Source: Halomonas dongshanensis
GTDB taxonomy: Bacteria > Pseudomonadota > Gammaproteobacteria > Pseudomonadales > Halomonadaceae
Direction: 5' to 3'
Assembly: GCF_024790395.1 (NCBI RefSeq)
Contig: NZ_JAJISC010000008.1
Span: forward strand, 129,200-193,199
DNA length: 64,000 bases
The stretch's first letter is position 1; every line of letters starts with the position of its first letter. Below the pieces are notes generated by a model. The model did no database searches and was not told where the DNA came from. It was given only the letters and a program-made list of their open reading frames with translations. A program made the position numbers and the translations under genes. Of the stretch, positions 1-8,166 are shown one piece after another.

Positions 1-278
1 TCTGGCGCGAGTGTTGGCTCGGCAGCGGCGGCTGGCAAGCGATCCTTAACCGGTTCGGGTTCGGGTTCGGGTTCGGGTTCGGGTTCGGGTTCGGGTTCGG
101 GTTCGGGTTCGGGATGCGATACCGCTGCGTCGCTAGGTGCAACGGGCGTATCCTCGGCGCGTTCCTCTTTTGGCGCGGCGCTGTCTTCGTCCTGCTCCGA
201 CTCCGAAGGGGCGTTGCGCTCCTCTAGCGTCTGCTCGTCCGTCTCGTGCTTCTTCTTACGCTTGAAAAAACCAAACAT
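1..278 (-). CDS. ftsY: FtsY, signal recognition particle receptor (N-terminal part only)
   Basis: The gene runs off the left edge; only about the first 92 codons are present. It starts MFGFFKRKKK and continues as a very acidic, low-complexity stretch, which is how gammaproteobacterial FtsY begins before its GTPase (NG) domain. The known role is docking of the SRP-ribosome complex at the inner membrane, where FtsY pairs with Ffh (also in this window). The acidic part is interrupted by ten Pro-Glu pairs at about residues 56-75. It is divergent from rsmD, its usual partner. The NG domain lies outside the window, so the call rests on the N-terminus and on context. Confidence 0.8.
   Translation of the reverse strand, partial: MFGFFKRKKKHETDEQTLEERNAPSESEQDEDSAAPKEERAEDTPVAPSDAAVSHPEPEPEPEPEPEPEPEPEPEPVKDRLPAAAAEPTLAP
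54..113. repeat. Hexanucleotide tandem repeat, 10 copies of TTCGGG, inside ftsY
   Basis: Ten perfect, uninterrupted copies of a 6-bp unit. Read on the minus strand in the ftsY frame they encode alternating Pro and Glu. Because the unit is two codons long, slippage would change linker length without breaking the frame. Confidence 0.95.
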
Positions 279-368
279 GTAGGGTCATCCGACAAAGACA
301 ATCAATATGGTGGCTATCCTATCACCGCGCATCGAGACTTTGGACAAGCAGCCCGCTACAATCCGCGC

Positions 369-989
369 ATGACACGACAACGCTCCTCTCGCTCACCCGC
401 CACTTCTCGCGCCACAGCTTCGCGTCGCGGCAAACTACGCATCATCGGCGGCGACTATCGGCGGCGCCAACTGCCCATTCCCGACCTGCCGGGGCTTCGC
501 CCTACGCCCGACCGCGTGCGCGAAACGCTGTTCAACTGGCTAGGTCAAACGCTCTACGGTCAGCGCGCGCTCGATTTGTTCGCCGGTACCGGCGCCTTGG
601 GCATCGAGGCGCTTTCGCGCGGCTGCCGTGAGGCGCTGTTCGTCGAGCGCGAGGCCAAGGCCAGCGCCCAGCTCACGACCAATCTAGCGACTCTCGGCGC
701 GCACAACGCCCAGGTGCAGACCCAAGACGCGCTGCGTTTTCTTACCGTCGCCCCTACCGAGCGCTTCGATCTGGTATTTCTCGACCCACCCTTTCACCAG
801 AGTCTCGCCGCGCCATGCTGTGAGGCGCTAGAGCTCGGGAACTGGCTTGCCGACGACGCTTTGATCTACCTAGAGGTCGAAGCAACGCTTACGCCAACGG
901 TCCCCTGCCACTGGCAGCTCTACCGTGAAACGCAGGCGGGCGAAAGCAGCGCACGGCTCTATCGGCGCCAAACGCCATTACCGGGCTAA
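369..989 (+). CDS. rsmD: 16S rRNA (guanine(966)-N2)-methyltransferase RsmD
   Basis: RsmD methylates G966 of 16S rRNA in the assembled small subunit, using S-adenosylmethionine. The 206-residue product has the AdoMet-binding motif LDLFAGTGALGIEALSRG at about residues 68-85 and the catalytic DPPF at 139-142, both typical of the family. The ATG at 369 is preferred because it gives close to the usual family length (about 200 residues); the open frame extends upstream to 246, but that would add an unrelated leader overlapping the ftsY start. It is divergent from ftsY, a common pairing. Confidence 0.93.
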   Translation: MTRQRSSRSPATSRATASRRGKLRIIGGDYRRRQLPIPDLPGLRPTPDRVRETLFNWLGQTLYGQRALDLFAGTGALGIEALSRGCREALFVEREAKASAQLTTNLATLGAHNAQVQTQDALRFLTVAPTERFDLVFLDPPFHQSLAAPCCEALELGNWLADDALIYLEVEATLTPTVPCHWQLYRETQAGESSARLYRRQTPLPG

Positions 990-1092
990 GACAGCACTTG
1001 CCGCCGAATGACAGCGGCGTTACGCTCGGCGCACTGCACGCTGGCGGGTGCGCTCGCTCGCCTCGGGCTCGTTTTGTCTACTGGAGGTACGC

Positions 1093-1299
1093 ATGAGCCT
1101 TGAACTACTCAATCAACTCGAACAGAAGATCACCGCAACGGTGGAAGCGCTGGAGCTGATGAAGCTGGAAAACGAAGAGCTTCGCAGCGAGAACGCCACC
1201 CTCAAGCAGGAGCGCGACGAATGGGTCGAGCGCTTGAACCGCATGCTCGGTCAGCTAAAAGAGGGCGACACCTCCACGCAGAGCGACAGCGTCTCGTAA
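1093..1299 (+). CDS. ZapB-like small coiled-coil protein (TIGR02449 type)
   Basis: A 68-residue protein that is almost entirely one acidic coiled coil (LNQLEQKI..., then repeated Leu/Glu heptads), ending in a polar tail. Length and pattern resemble the ZapB-like TIGR02449 family, thought to act at the division site near FtsZ/ZapA. The start at 1093 is supported by GGAGG at 1083-1087; the frame is open further upstream to 1048, but without a comparable ribosome site. It stands alone between rsmD and the convergent rimI. The family name is from memory of similar proteins; the division role is inferred. Confidence 0.65.
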   Translation: MSLELLNQLEQKITATVEALELMKLENEELRSENATLKQERDEWVERLNRMLGQLKEGDTSTQSDSVS

Positions 1300-1302
1300 G
1301 GC

Positions 1303-1326
1303 AGGTAGCCAGCAACGCCGCTACCT
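1303..1326 (+). terminator. Possible hairpin terminator after the ZapB-like gene
   Basis: A 7-bp perfect inverted repeat (AGGTAGC / GCTACCT) with a 10-nt loop lies 4 bp after the stop codon, in the gap before the convergent rimI. There is no clear T-run, so it is a weak candidate. Confidence 0.35.
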
Positions 1327-1363
1327 ACCGCTGACCGACGACATCGCTATCAAAATAATGACC

Positions 1364-1828
1364 TTAGACGCCGCGCGACATCAGCACGGCGTCTTCGCGT
1401 TCGCCAGTAAGACCCGGTGCGGCGTAATAGCCCTTTCGCCGCCCATCTTGGCTGAAATCGAAACGCCGGTAGAGTGCCTGGGCCGCGGTATTGCTTGCGC
1501 GCACCTCCAGTAGCAAACGCTCGCTTTGCCACGCCTGCGCTATCTCGATCACACCCGCCATCAGCCTTACCCCCAAGCCCATACCACGCCGCCCAGGGGC
1601 GACACCTATGGCCTGGAGTTCGGCATCGAAAGGCTGGCGCGCGATAAGGGCGTACCCCACTAGGGCGTCATCCACGAAAAGGCCAAGCACGTGATTCGTA
1701 GACGAGTTTAGCGCCCCACTTAGCAAGTGGTCGCTTACCCCGCTACCGACAATGCCCTCGAGCGCCACTAGAGCCGCCAGATGCGACGCATCCAGCGCGC
1801 TCAACCTCACCTCACTGGCCGTTACCAC
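1364..1828 (-). CDS. rimI: Ribosomal protein S18-alanine N-acetyltransferase RimI
   Basis: A GNAT acetyltransferase of 154 residues. The acetyl-CoA-binding motif is visible (VAPGRRGMGLGVRLMAGV) and the C-terminal part carries the RimI-like pattern EVRASNTAAQALYRRFDF. In E. coli RimI acetylates the N-terminal alanine of S18. The start is GTG at 1828, overlapping the end of the upstream psi-like gene by 7 bp, so the two are probably translated together; a GTG a few codons further in is also possible. In E. coli rimI likewise follows holD. Confidence 0.88.
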   Translation of the reverse strand: MVTASEVRLSALDASHLAALVALEGIVGSGVSDHLLSGALNSSTNHVLGLFVDDALVGYALIARQPFDAELQAIGVAPGRRGMGLGVRLMAGVIEIAQAWQSERLLLEVRASNTAAQALYRRFDFSQDGRRKGYYAAPGLTGEREDAVLMSRGV

Positions 1829-2613
1829 GACGCACCCAGCGCCTTGAGCCTAGGCCAGAGTTCGCGCTTTTGCTCACTGCTCTGGGCAATCGCTTCAAGT
1901 GCCCCACCCTGCCATACGGGTATATCGAGCGTGCGCGAATGCGAGTTCTCGATTTGCAGCAACTCTGCAAACGGCTCGACGTCGAGCTCGTCCCACCAGA
2001 GCAGGCGCTCGATCTGCCAGCCATGACGCGCCTGGTGCCCGGCGAGAAACGCACTGACGCCCGCCCGCGCCTCGGCCAGCGGCTCTTCGACCTTGGCGCC
2101 ATTGTCGATCAGCGGCCAGGAGAACGCGAGCCCATGCACCTCACTAAGGGGCACGCCAGCGGCGGCGAGCATGTTGCGCATCAGCGCCATCTCCTGGGCG
2201 TTGCCGCCCCCCGCCTGAAGGCAGAGCCAGCGCCCTCCAATGCACAGCCCGGAAAGCGTGAAGCGCAGCGACGGCGCCAGCGCGCGCGGGGTAGGCGTGG
2301 GAGCTGGCGTCGCCTCGGAAGGCTCGGGAGTAGCGGCTTTCGCCTCCTGACCAAGGGCTTGGCGAATAGCGCTTGGCGCGCGGCGGGCAGGCTTGGCACT
2401 GGGCAGGGTTTCACCGCGCGGCGCTGTATGAGGCGCGGGCGCATCGTCGAGCAGCGCCTGCAGACGCTCTCGCGGCGCGGCCGGGCTCTCGGCGACGGGT
2501 TCTTCCCATTCGCACGCTTGGGTTTCCCGCGCGTTGGGCAACTGGAAGCGCGACGCCCAGGTCACAATGCCCATGGCGTCCAGATACTGCCGTCGCAGCG
2601 CTTCTTGGTTCAC
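1822..2613 (-). CDS. Putative DNA polymerase III psi subunit-like (HolD-like) protein
   Basis: A 263-residue protein that I cannot assign firmly. The N-terminus (QYLDAMGIVTWASR) resembles the chi-binding N-terminus of HolD, with its conserved Trp. A Pro/Ala/Glu-rich linker (about residues 40-130) follows, then a compact C-terminal domain. It is twice the length of E. coli psi, the extra length being mostly linker. The GTG start at 2613 shares GTGA with the bolA stop, and rimI follows directly; in E. coli holD precedes rimI. Position and N-terminus favour psi, but the C-terminal match is weak. Confidence 0.45.
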   Translation of the reverse strand: MNQEALRRQYLDAMGIVTWASRFQLPNARETQACEWEEPVAESPAAPRERLQALLDDAPAPHTAPRGETLPSAKPARRAPSAIRQALGQEAKAATPEPSEATPAPTPTPRALAPSLRFTLSGLCIGGRWLCLQAGGGNAQEMALMRNMLAAAGVPLSEVHGLAFSWPLIDNGAKVEEPLAEARAGVSAFLAGHQARHGWQIERLLWWDELDVEPFAELLQIENSHSRTLDIPVWQGGALEAIAQSSEQKRELWPRLKALGASW

Positions 2614-2921
2614 TTGCCGCTGCCGCCCCGGCAGTTGGGAGAGTCGGGACGGCCACCGCCGCGCGCCTGCCATTCGGCGGGCGTGTATAGGTGCAGCGCC
2701 AGGGCATGCACTGGGCCTGAGAGTTCATCAGCGAGCAGTGCATAGATCTGCTGGTGGCGCTTGACCGGCATCATGGCATCGAAACGCTCGCTGACCAGAG
2801 TGACCTTGAAGTGCGTTTCGGAGTTGGCGGGGACGTTGTGCAGATGGCTTTCGTTCTCCACCTGCAGGGCCTCAGGCGCTAACGCTGCCAGCTTTTGCTC
2901 GATTTGTGACTGCACCGACAT
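2610..2921 (-). CDS. bolA: BolA family protein
   Basis: BolA proteins are small partners of monothiol glutaredoxins, linked to iron-sulfur handling, morphology and stress. The 103-residue product has the family core SHLHNVPANSETHFKVTLVS at about residues 25-44 followed by the R-H-Q-x-Y segment, including the conserved His that can ligate an Fe-S cluster. A short Gly-rich tail follows. It overlaps the psi-like gene by 4 bp (GTGA) and probably heads a bolA-psi-rimI unit. Which BolA subfamily it belongs to is uncertain. Confidence 0.85.
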   Translation of the reverse strand: MSVQSQIEQKLAALAPEALQVENESHLHNVPANSETHFKVTLVSERFDAMMPVKRHQQIYALLADELSGPVHALALHLYTPAEWQARGGGRPDSPNCRGGSGK

Positions 2922-2962
2922 GGATTCGCCTCCTTCGCGTGTTTTGGCCTCATTGTACGCGC

Positions 2963-4366
2963 TTAGCGCGATCCAGACGATGCCCTGCGCTGCAGCAAAG
3001 CGCGCTGGGCAAGCGAGACGCGCGAGAGGCTAGCCACCAGGGCCAGCGCCGAGGTCAAGGCGCCAAACCAGAGCGTCATTTGGATCGAGAGCCCTAACGC
3101 CAGCGCCGCCCCCACCAGCGCCACGCCCAAGGACTGCCCGACCGTACGCGTGGTGCTCATCACCCCAGATACGTTGGCGCTGCGCTCCGGCGGCAGGCTT
3201 CCCATCATTTCGCGGTTGTTAGGCGGCTGGAAGAGGCCAAACCCGATACCACAGAGCGCGGTGCGCCACAGGCTACCAAGCGCCGAGGTCTGCTCATCGA
3301 CCAGCGCCAAAGCGACCAGCCCTACGATCAAGAACACAAGCCCCGTGCTCGATAAAAGGCTTGGATTGATCTTGTCGGCAAGGCGCCCGGCCAGTGGCCC
3401 CACCAGCATGATACCAAGCGGCCAGGGCGTGAAGAGCCACGCCGTTTCCAGCGCCGAGAAACCCATCTGCTCCTGGTAAAAAAACGACAGTGCAACGAAC
3501 GTTAGCCCCTGGCCGATGAAGGCCAACCCCGATGCCGACACCGCCAAGGTAAAGCGCATCTCACGAAACACCACCAGTGGCAGCAGCGGATAACGCGCGC
3601 GCCGTTGGCGCCAGACGAAGCCCCAGCAGGCCACTGTGGCAAGCAGCAACCAGCCACCGCTTTGCCACAGCGGCGCGGTATGCCCCACGGCGTCCATGGC
3701 GAGAAAGAAGCTGGCCAGCATGAGCATGGAAAGAAGCGCCCCTGGCGTATCGAAGCTCCCCTGGCGCGGGGTCTCACGCGGCAGCGCGCGGCGCGCCAGC
3801 CACCAGGAGCAAACACCCAGCGGTAGGTTGAAGGCGAAGAGCCACGGCCAGTCGACCACGCTGAGCAGCAGTCCGCTAAGCGTTGGGCCCGCCGCGTAGC
3901 CTCCCGCCACGACGAGTGCACTCAGCCCCAGGGCGCTGCCCAGTAGGCGTGAAGGAAAGATCATGCGGTAGAGCGAAGGGCCAATGGAGAGCGTAGCCGC
4001 CGCCCCGAGCCCTTGAAGGGCGCGAAACAGCAGCAATACATCGATATGACGCGACAGTGCAGCACCCAGCGAACCGACCAAGAACGTGCCCAAACCAAAG
4101 AGATAGAGCCGCCTTCTGGTCACCAGCTCGCTAAGCCCGGCAAACACCAGCAAAAAGGCCGCGCAGACGACCTGGAAGATATTGGTGATCCACACGGCGC
4201 GAGAGGCGGGCACGTCGAGGTCGGCCGCCATCGTCGGCAGCGCGAGGTTGACCATGGTGGTGTCCATCACCGCCAGCAGGGTGCCCGTGGTCAAGGCCAG
4301 TACGGCGAGCGCTCGCTCGCGCCCGGGCAGGCCATCGTCACCGGGGCGGGTCTGGAAAAGTCGCAT
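2963..4366 (-). CDS. MFS drug exporter of the DHA2 (EmrB/QacA/SmvA) type
   Basis: A 467-residue integral membrane protein with the 14-helix pattern of the DHA2 family. The helix-1 motif LLAVMDTTMVNLALPTMAADL (split here as about residues 31-51) and an Arg/Gly-rich loop after helix 2 are characteristic. Such proteins export cationic drugs, dyes or biocides by proton antiport. It starts close after the terminator of the upstream gene and has no regulator beside it. The substrate cannot be read from the sequence. Confidence 0.85.
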   Translation of the reverse strand: MRLFQTRPGDDGLPGRERALAVLALTTGTLLAVMDTTMVNLALPTMAADLDVPASRAVWITNIFQVVCAAFLLVFAGLSELVTRRRLYLFGLGTFLVGSLGAALSRHIDVLLLFRALQGLGAAATLSIGPSLYRMIFPSRLLGSALGLSALVVAGGYAAGPTLSGLLLSVVDWPWLFAFNLPLGVCSWWLARRALPRETPRQGSFDTPGALLSMLMLASFFLAMDAVGHTAPLWQSGGWLLLATVACWGFVWRQRRARYPLLPLVVFREMRFTLAVSASGLAFIGQGLTFVALSFFYQEQMGFSALETAWLFTPWPLGIMLVGPLAGRLADKINPSLLSSTGLVFLIVGLVALALVDEQTSALGSLWRTALCGIGFGLFQPPNNREMMGSLPPERSANVSGVMSTTRTVGQSLGVALVGAALALGLSIQMTLWFGALTSALALVASLSRVSLAQRALLQRRASSGSR

Positions 4367-4370
4367 AAGA

Positions 4371-4400
4371 GAAAAGACAGCGCCGGAGCAGGCTCCGGCG
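4371..4400 (-). terminator. Rho-independent terminator of the acidic hypothetical gene
   Basis: A perfect GC-rich inverted repeat (CGCCGGAGC / GCTCCGGCG, 4381-4400). Read on the minus strand it is followed by a T-rich stretch. It sits 12 bp past the stop of the 4413-4799 gene and just before the MFS start. Confidence 0.75.
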
Positions 4401-4412
4401 TTGGCGAGTGGG

Positions 4413-4799
4413 TCAGTCCTGTTCGTTATCCAGCAGCAGCGTATCGTCGACTTCCGAGACTTCGAGGGCAGTTTCGTCGTCGAGGTCGATGGCGAGGTAG
4501 CTATGTTCGATGCGCAAGAAATCGGTGAACAGCGTCCAATCTAGCGCCTCGGGCCACTGACGTTCGTCCTCTTCCCAGGCGCGCAACTCGTTTTCGAGAA
4601 TGTCCTCGAAACGGTCGCGAACGAAGGTCTCCAGCGCCTCGGGGGTGTCCATCTCGGGAATCAGATAGACCGTGCTTTCGCGTTCGACCTCGCCCAGGGT
4701 CAGATCATCCTCCCCCACGGTCGGCTCGAGCGCGTTGATCCAGTCGACAAAGCGCTGGGTGGGTCGAACGCTCAGAGCGGAGCGGTTAAGCAGTTTCAT
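4413..4799 (-). CDS. Conserved acidic hypothetical protein next to lysS
   Basis: A 128-residue soluble protein, strongly acidic throughout with a run of Asp/Glu near the C-terminus. I do not recognise the family with confidence. It starts MKLLNRSALSV; this ATG at 4799 is preferred because GGAGAG lies just upstream, whereas the longer open frame to 4871 begins with an unlikely leader. It lies between lysS and the MFS gene on the same strand, with its own terminator downstream. No signal peptide or membrane segment is visible. Confidence 0.7.
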   Translation of the reverse strand: MKLLNRSALSVRPTQRFVDWINALEPTVGEDDLTLGEVERESTVYLIPEMDTPEALETFVRDRFEDILENELRAWEEDERQWPEALDWTLFTDFLRIEHSYLAIDLDDETALEVSEVDDTLLLDNEQD

Positions 4800-4904
4800 G
4801 GGGACTCTCCTCACCGTCGAAACGTGGTCATTATGGGCGCAATAGCGCCCACTTACCAATAACGCCGCCATTCCGGCACTGCGCTCTCGCGAGCGCTCAA
4901 GGCG

Positions 4905-6428
4905 TCACTCGACCTCGGGGCGCATCGCCGGGAACAGCAGCACGTCGCGAATCGAGGGGCTATCGGTGAACAGCATCACCAAACGATCGATGCCGATGCC
5001 CTCGCCTGCCGTCGGCGGCATGCCGTACTCCAGTGCGCGTACGTAGTCGGCATCATAGTACATCGCCTCCAAATCGCCCGCGTCTTTCTCGGCGGCCTGC
5101 TCACGAAAACGCTCGGCCTGGTCTTCGGCATCGTTGAGCTCGGAGAAGCCGTTGGCGATCTCGCGCCCCCCGACGAAGAACTCGAAACGGTCGGTGACGA
5201 AAGGATCGGCGTCACTACGGCGCGCAAGAGGGCTCACCTCGGCCGGGTATTCGGTGATGAACGTCGGCTGGTCGAGCTTGTGCTCGGCCACTTCCTCGAA
5301 GATCTCGGTGAGTAGCTTCCCTAGCCCCCAGCTCGGTTTGACCTTGATGCCAAGCTTGGTGGCTAACGCACTGGCCGCCTCGAGGGATGCCAGCTCGCTC
5401 GGCGCGATCCCCTCACCGTGCTCGAGAATCGCCTCGCGCATGGTCAGGCGCACGAACGGCTTACCGAAATCGTAGATTTCGCCCTGATAGGGCACGTCGG
5501 TGCTACCCAGCACGTCGCCAGCGATGCCGCGCAGCATCTGCTCGGTCATGTCGATCAGATCGAGGTAGTCGGCGTAGGCCCAGTAGAACTCGACCATGGT
5601 GAATTCGGGGTTGTGGCGCGTCGAGAGCCCTTCGTTACGGAAGTTGCGATTGATCTCGAATACCTTCTCGAAGCCACCTACCACCAAGCGTTTCAGATAG
5701 AGCTCGGGGGCGATGCGCAGGTACATGTCGATATCCAGCGCATTGTGGTGGGTGACGAAAGGCCGCGCCGTGGCGCCGCCGGGGATCGGCTGCAGCATCG
5801 GCGTTTCGACTTCCATGAAGCCGCGCTGCTCGAAGAAGCGACGCATAGCGCTGATCACCGCCGCGCGGGTCTCGAAAACCTTGCGCGACTGCGGGTTCAT
5901 GATCAAATCGACGTAGCGCTGACGATAGCGCGCCTCGGTATCCGTCAGACCGTGGAACTTGTCGGGTAGCGGACGCAGGCTCTTGGTCAAGAGTTCGGCC
6001 TCGACCATCATGACGTAGAGATCACCCTTGCCAGACTTATGCACCGGCCCACGGGCGGCTACGATGTCGCCGATGTCCCACCCCTTGATATCCTCGAGCG
6101 TCGCCTCGGGCAGCCCCTTCTTGTCGACGTAGAGCTGGATTTGGCCAGCCACGTCCTGAATGACGATGAACGGGCCACGTTTGCGCATTACCCGGCCCGC
6201 GACCGCTGCCTTGTGGTCGAGCGCTTCGAGCTCGGCCTTGTCCTTGTCACCCAGCGCCTGCTGCAGCTCGACGGTCAGGCTGTCACGGCGAAAGGCGTTG
6301 GGGAAGGCGCTCTTCCCCTGGGCCTTGGCCTGCTCGCGGCGCGCGGTGAGCTTGGCGCGGCGCTCGGCAATCAGGTGATTCTCGTTCTGCTCGTCGGCAG
6401 CGTGTGCAGCGGGGTCTTGGTGAGCCAT
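4905..6428 (-). CDS. lysS: Lysyl-tRNA synthetase, class II
   Basis: Charges tRNA-Lys with lysine in the cytoplasm. The 507-residue protein has the N-terminal OB-fold anticodon-binding domain (about 60-170, with [12 protein letters not shown]) and the class II catalytic core: motif 2 around [20 protein letters not shown] and motif 3 [14 protein letters not shown] near the C-terminus. Length equals E. coli LysS. It lies 40 bp downstream of prfB on the same strand, the widely conserved prfB-lysS pair. Confidence 0.97.
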   Translation of the reverse strand: MAHQDPAAHAADEQNENHLIAERRAKLTARREQAKAQGKSAFPNAFRRDSLTVELQQALGDKDKAELEALDHKAAVAGRVMRKRGPFIVIQDVAGQIQLYVDKKGLPEATLEDIKGWDIGDIVAARGPVHKSGKGDLYVMMVEAELLTKSLRPLPDKFHGLTDTEARYRQRYVDLIMNPQSRKVFETRAAVISAMRRFFEQRGFMEVETPMLQPIPGGATARPFVTHHNALDIDMYLRIAPELYLKRLVVGGFEKVFEINRNFRNEGLSTRHNPEFTMVEFYWAYADYLDLIDMTEQMLRGIAGDVLGSTDVPYQGEIYDFGKPFVRLTMREAILEHGEGIAPSELASLEAASALATKLGIKVKPSWGLGKLLTEIFEEVAEHKLDQPTFITEYPAEVSPLARRSDADPFVTDRFEFFVGGREIANGFSELNDAEDQAERFREQAAEKDAGDLEAMYYDADYVRALEYGMPPTAGEGIGIDRLVMLFTDSPSIRDVLLFPAMRPEVE

Positions 6429-6467
6429 GGGATACCTTGGAAAAACCGGTGAAGGATACCGAAACGA

Positions 6468-7566
6468 TTACAAACCTTGCTTGAGGCTGGCGACGATGAA
6501 CTGATCGAGATCGCCGTCGAGCACTTTGTCGCAGTTACTGGATTGGACGCCGGTACGCAGGTCCTTGATGCGCTGGTCGTCGAGCACGTAGGAGCGGATC
6601 TGGCTGCCCCAGCCGATGTCGGCCTTGGCATCTTCGGCTTCCTGCTTGGCAGCATTGCGCTTTTGCATCTCCAGCTCCCACAGCTTGGCCTTGAGCTGCT
6701 TCATGGCGAAGTCGCGGTTGGCGTGCTGGCTGCGCTGGTTTTGGCATGCCACCACAACGCCCGTCGGCTCGTGGGTAATCCGCACCGCCGAGTCGGTGGT
6801 GTTAACGTGCTGACCGCCCGCGCCGCTGGAGCGGTAGGTGTCGACGCGCAGATCGGAAGGATTGATATCGATCTCGAAATCATCGTCGATCTCGGGAGAG
6901 AGGAAGACCGAGGCAAAGGAGGTGTGCCGACGTCCGCCCGAGTCGAAGGGACTCTTACGCACCAGGCGATGAACGCCGGTTTCAGTGCGCAGCCAGCCAA
7001 AGGCGTGGTCGCCTTGAATATGCACGGAAGCTGACTTGATACCCGCCACTTCACCGGCAGAGGCCTCGATGATCTCGGCCTTGAAACCATGGCTTTCGGC
7101 CCAGCGCAGGTACATGCGCAGCAGGATGTTGGCCCAGTCCTGCGCTTCGGTGCCGCCTGAGCCCGACTGGATATCCAGATAGGCGTTGTTCTCGTCCATT
7201 TCGCCGGAGAACATCCGCCGGAACTCGAGCTTTTCCAGCGTCTGCTGAAGGCCGTCGAGCTCTTTTTTGACCTCGTCGACGGTCGCCTCGTCCTCTTCCA
7301 TTTCGGCAAGCTCCAAGAGGTCACGGCTGTCGCCGAGGCCCTGGTCGAGCTCGTCGATGGTAGCCACGATGGCCTCGAGGGAGGCCCGCTCTTTACCCAG
7401 CTTCTGGGCATAGTCGGGATCGTTCCAGACGTTGGGGTCTTCGAGTTCGCGCGAGACCTCTTCTAGCCGATCTTTCTTCTCGGCATAGTCAAAGATACCC
7501 CCTAAGAACGTCTGTCCGCTCAGACAGGTCCTTGATCTGGTTGTGAATGGGGTTGGTTTCCAACAT
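6468..7566 (-). CDS. prfB: Peptide chain release factor 2 with programmed +1 frameshift
   Basis: RF2 releases the peptide at UGA and UAA. Translation starts at ATG 7566 and reads 25 codons ([10 protein letters not shown]...VLRGYL) to an in-frame UGA at 7491-7489, then shifts +1 into the main frame, giving 365 residues, the same as E. coli RF2. The shift site has the classic parts: an internal Shine-Dalgarno AGGGGG, then CTT TGA C. The SPF tripeptide (stop-codon recognition) and the GGQ catalytic motif are both present. RF2 shortage at the UGA codon promotes the shift, so the gene autoregulates. Confidence 0.97.
7485..7503 (-). promoter_or_regulatory. prfB: RF2 programmed +1 frameshift site
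   Basis: On the minus strand the sequence reads AGGGGG TAT CTT TGA C: a Shine-Dalgarno-like element three bases before the slippery CTT and the in-frame UGA. This matches the conserved bacterial prfB recoding signal. Confidence 0.95.
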
Positions 7567-7882
7567 GGCGTCGCCTTAACTCTACGATGTGCGAGGATCG
7601 CCGCCGCACTAGGCAGCGCCGATACGCGTGAGATTGAATGGACGTAAATCGAATGGATCAAGATGCAATGCGCATAGTGTAACCAAAGCCAGCGGCGCCC
7701 GCATCCACCCGTTACGCCTTGACGCTGCGCACGCAGCACGCCTCACCTGCCCTAACGGCGCGGTGATTTTGAAATGAGGCAGGCTCGTACCATTGCGATA
7801 GCCAAAGACTATAAATTTTGCGATTACATAACGTCAGGAGCCCGCACTAAGCTTATTAGTACACCATCCAAGGAGGTCTATC

Positions 7883-8038
7883 ATGTCTCAACAGCAGTGT
7901 GCTTGTCCCAAGTGTGATTGTTCAGTTGATAACAAGGCCATCGAGAAAAACGGCCAGCTGTTCTGCTCGCAGGCCTGCGCCATTGGACACACCGACGGCT
8001 CCGTCGACTGCGGCCATAACTGCAAATGCGGTAAATGA
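7883..8038 (+). CDS. Bacterial metallothionein (SmtA/BmtA family)
   Basis: A 51-residue cysteine-rich protein starting MSQQQCACPKCDC. Nine cysteines lie at 6, 8, 11, 13, 28, 32, 43, 47 and 49, with histidines at 36 and 45. This nine-Cys, two-His layout, with CxCxxCxC first, then CxxxC and CxxxCxC, is that of cyanobacterial SmtA, whose residues hold a four-zinc cluster. It should bind Zn, Cd or Cu in the cytoplasm. A strong ribosome site AAGGAGG lies at 7870-7876 and a terminator follows. It is monocistronic. The metal and the regulator are not evident; a MerR gene lies 1.7 kb away. Confidence 0.93.
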   Translation: MSQQQCACPKCDCSVDNKAIEKNGQLFCSQACAIGHTDGSVDCGHNCKCGK

Positions 8039-8100
8039 TCGCGCGCTCATAGCAAAATAGAGTGCTCAAAGGTAGAGCAAAGATAGAGATAGAAAACTAA

Positions 8101-8134
8101 AAAATGCCCGGCGGATTCATCCGTCGGGCATTTT
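8101..8134. terminator. Bidirectional terminator between metallothionein and fadL
   Basis: Arms of 15 nt (AAAATGCCCGGCGGA and its complement, one wobble) around a 4-nt loop, with A- and T-runs on either side. It can serve both the plus-strand metallothionein and the convergent minus-strand porin gene. Confidence 0.9.
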
Positions 8135-8166
8135 GTTGTGCTACGCGCGCTATCGAAAAAGGCTAC

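Noticed and set aside
52-113. Possible CRISPR or telomere-like repeat
   Set aside because: The unit is 6 bp without spacers and lies in frame inside ftsY.
1870-2745. A 291-codon plus-strand frame over the psi-like and bolA genes
   Set aside because: Arg/Pro/Ala-rich shadow of the minus-strand genes, without start signals or homology.
7490-7739. A longer continuous reading frame for prfB extending upstream of the real start
   Set aside because: It runs through non-coding upstream DNA in the shifted frame; the true N-terminus is in the other frame before the programmed shift.
7881-8069. A 62-codon minus-strand frame over the metallothionein gene
   Set aside because: The plus strand encodes the metallothionein with a strong ribosome site; the opposite frame is its shadow.
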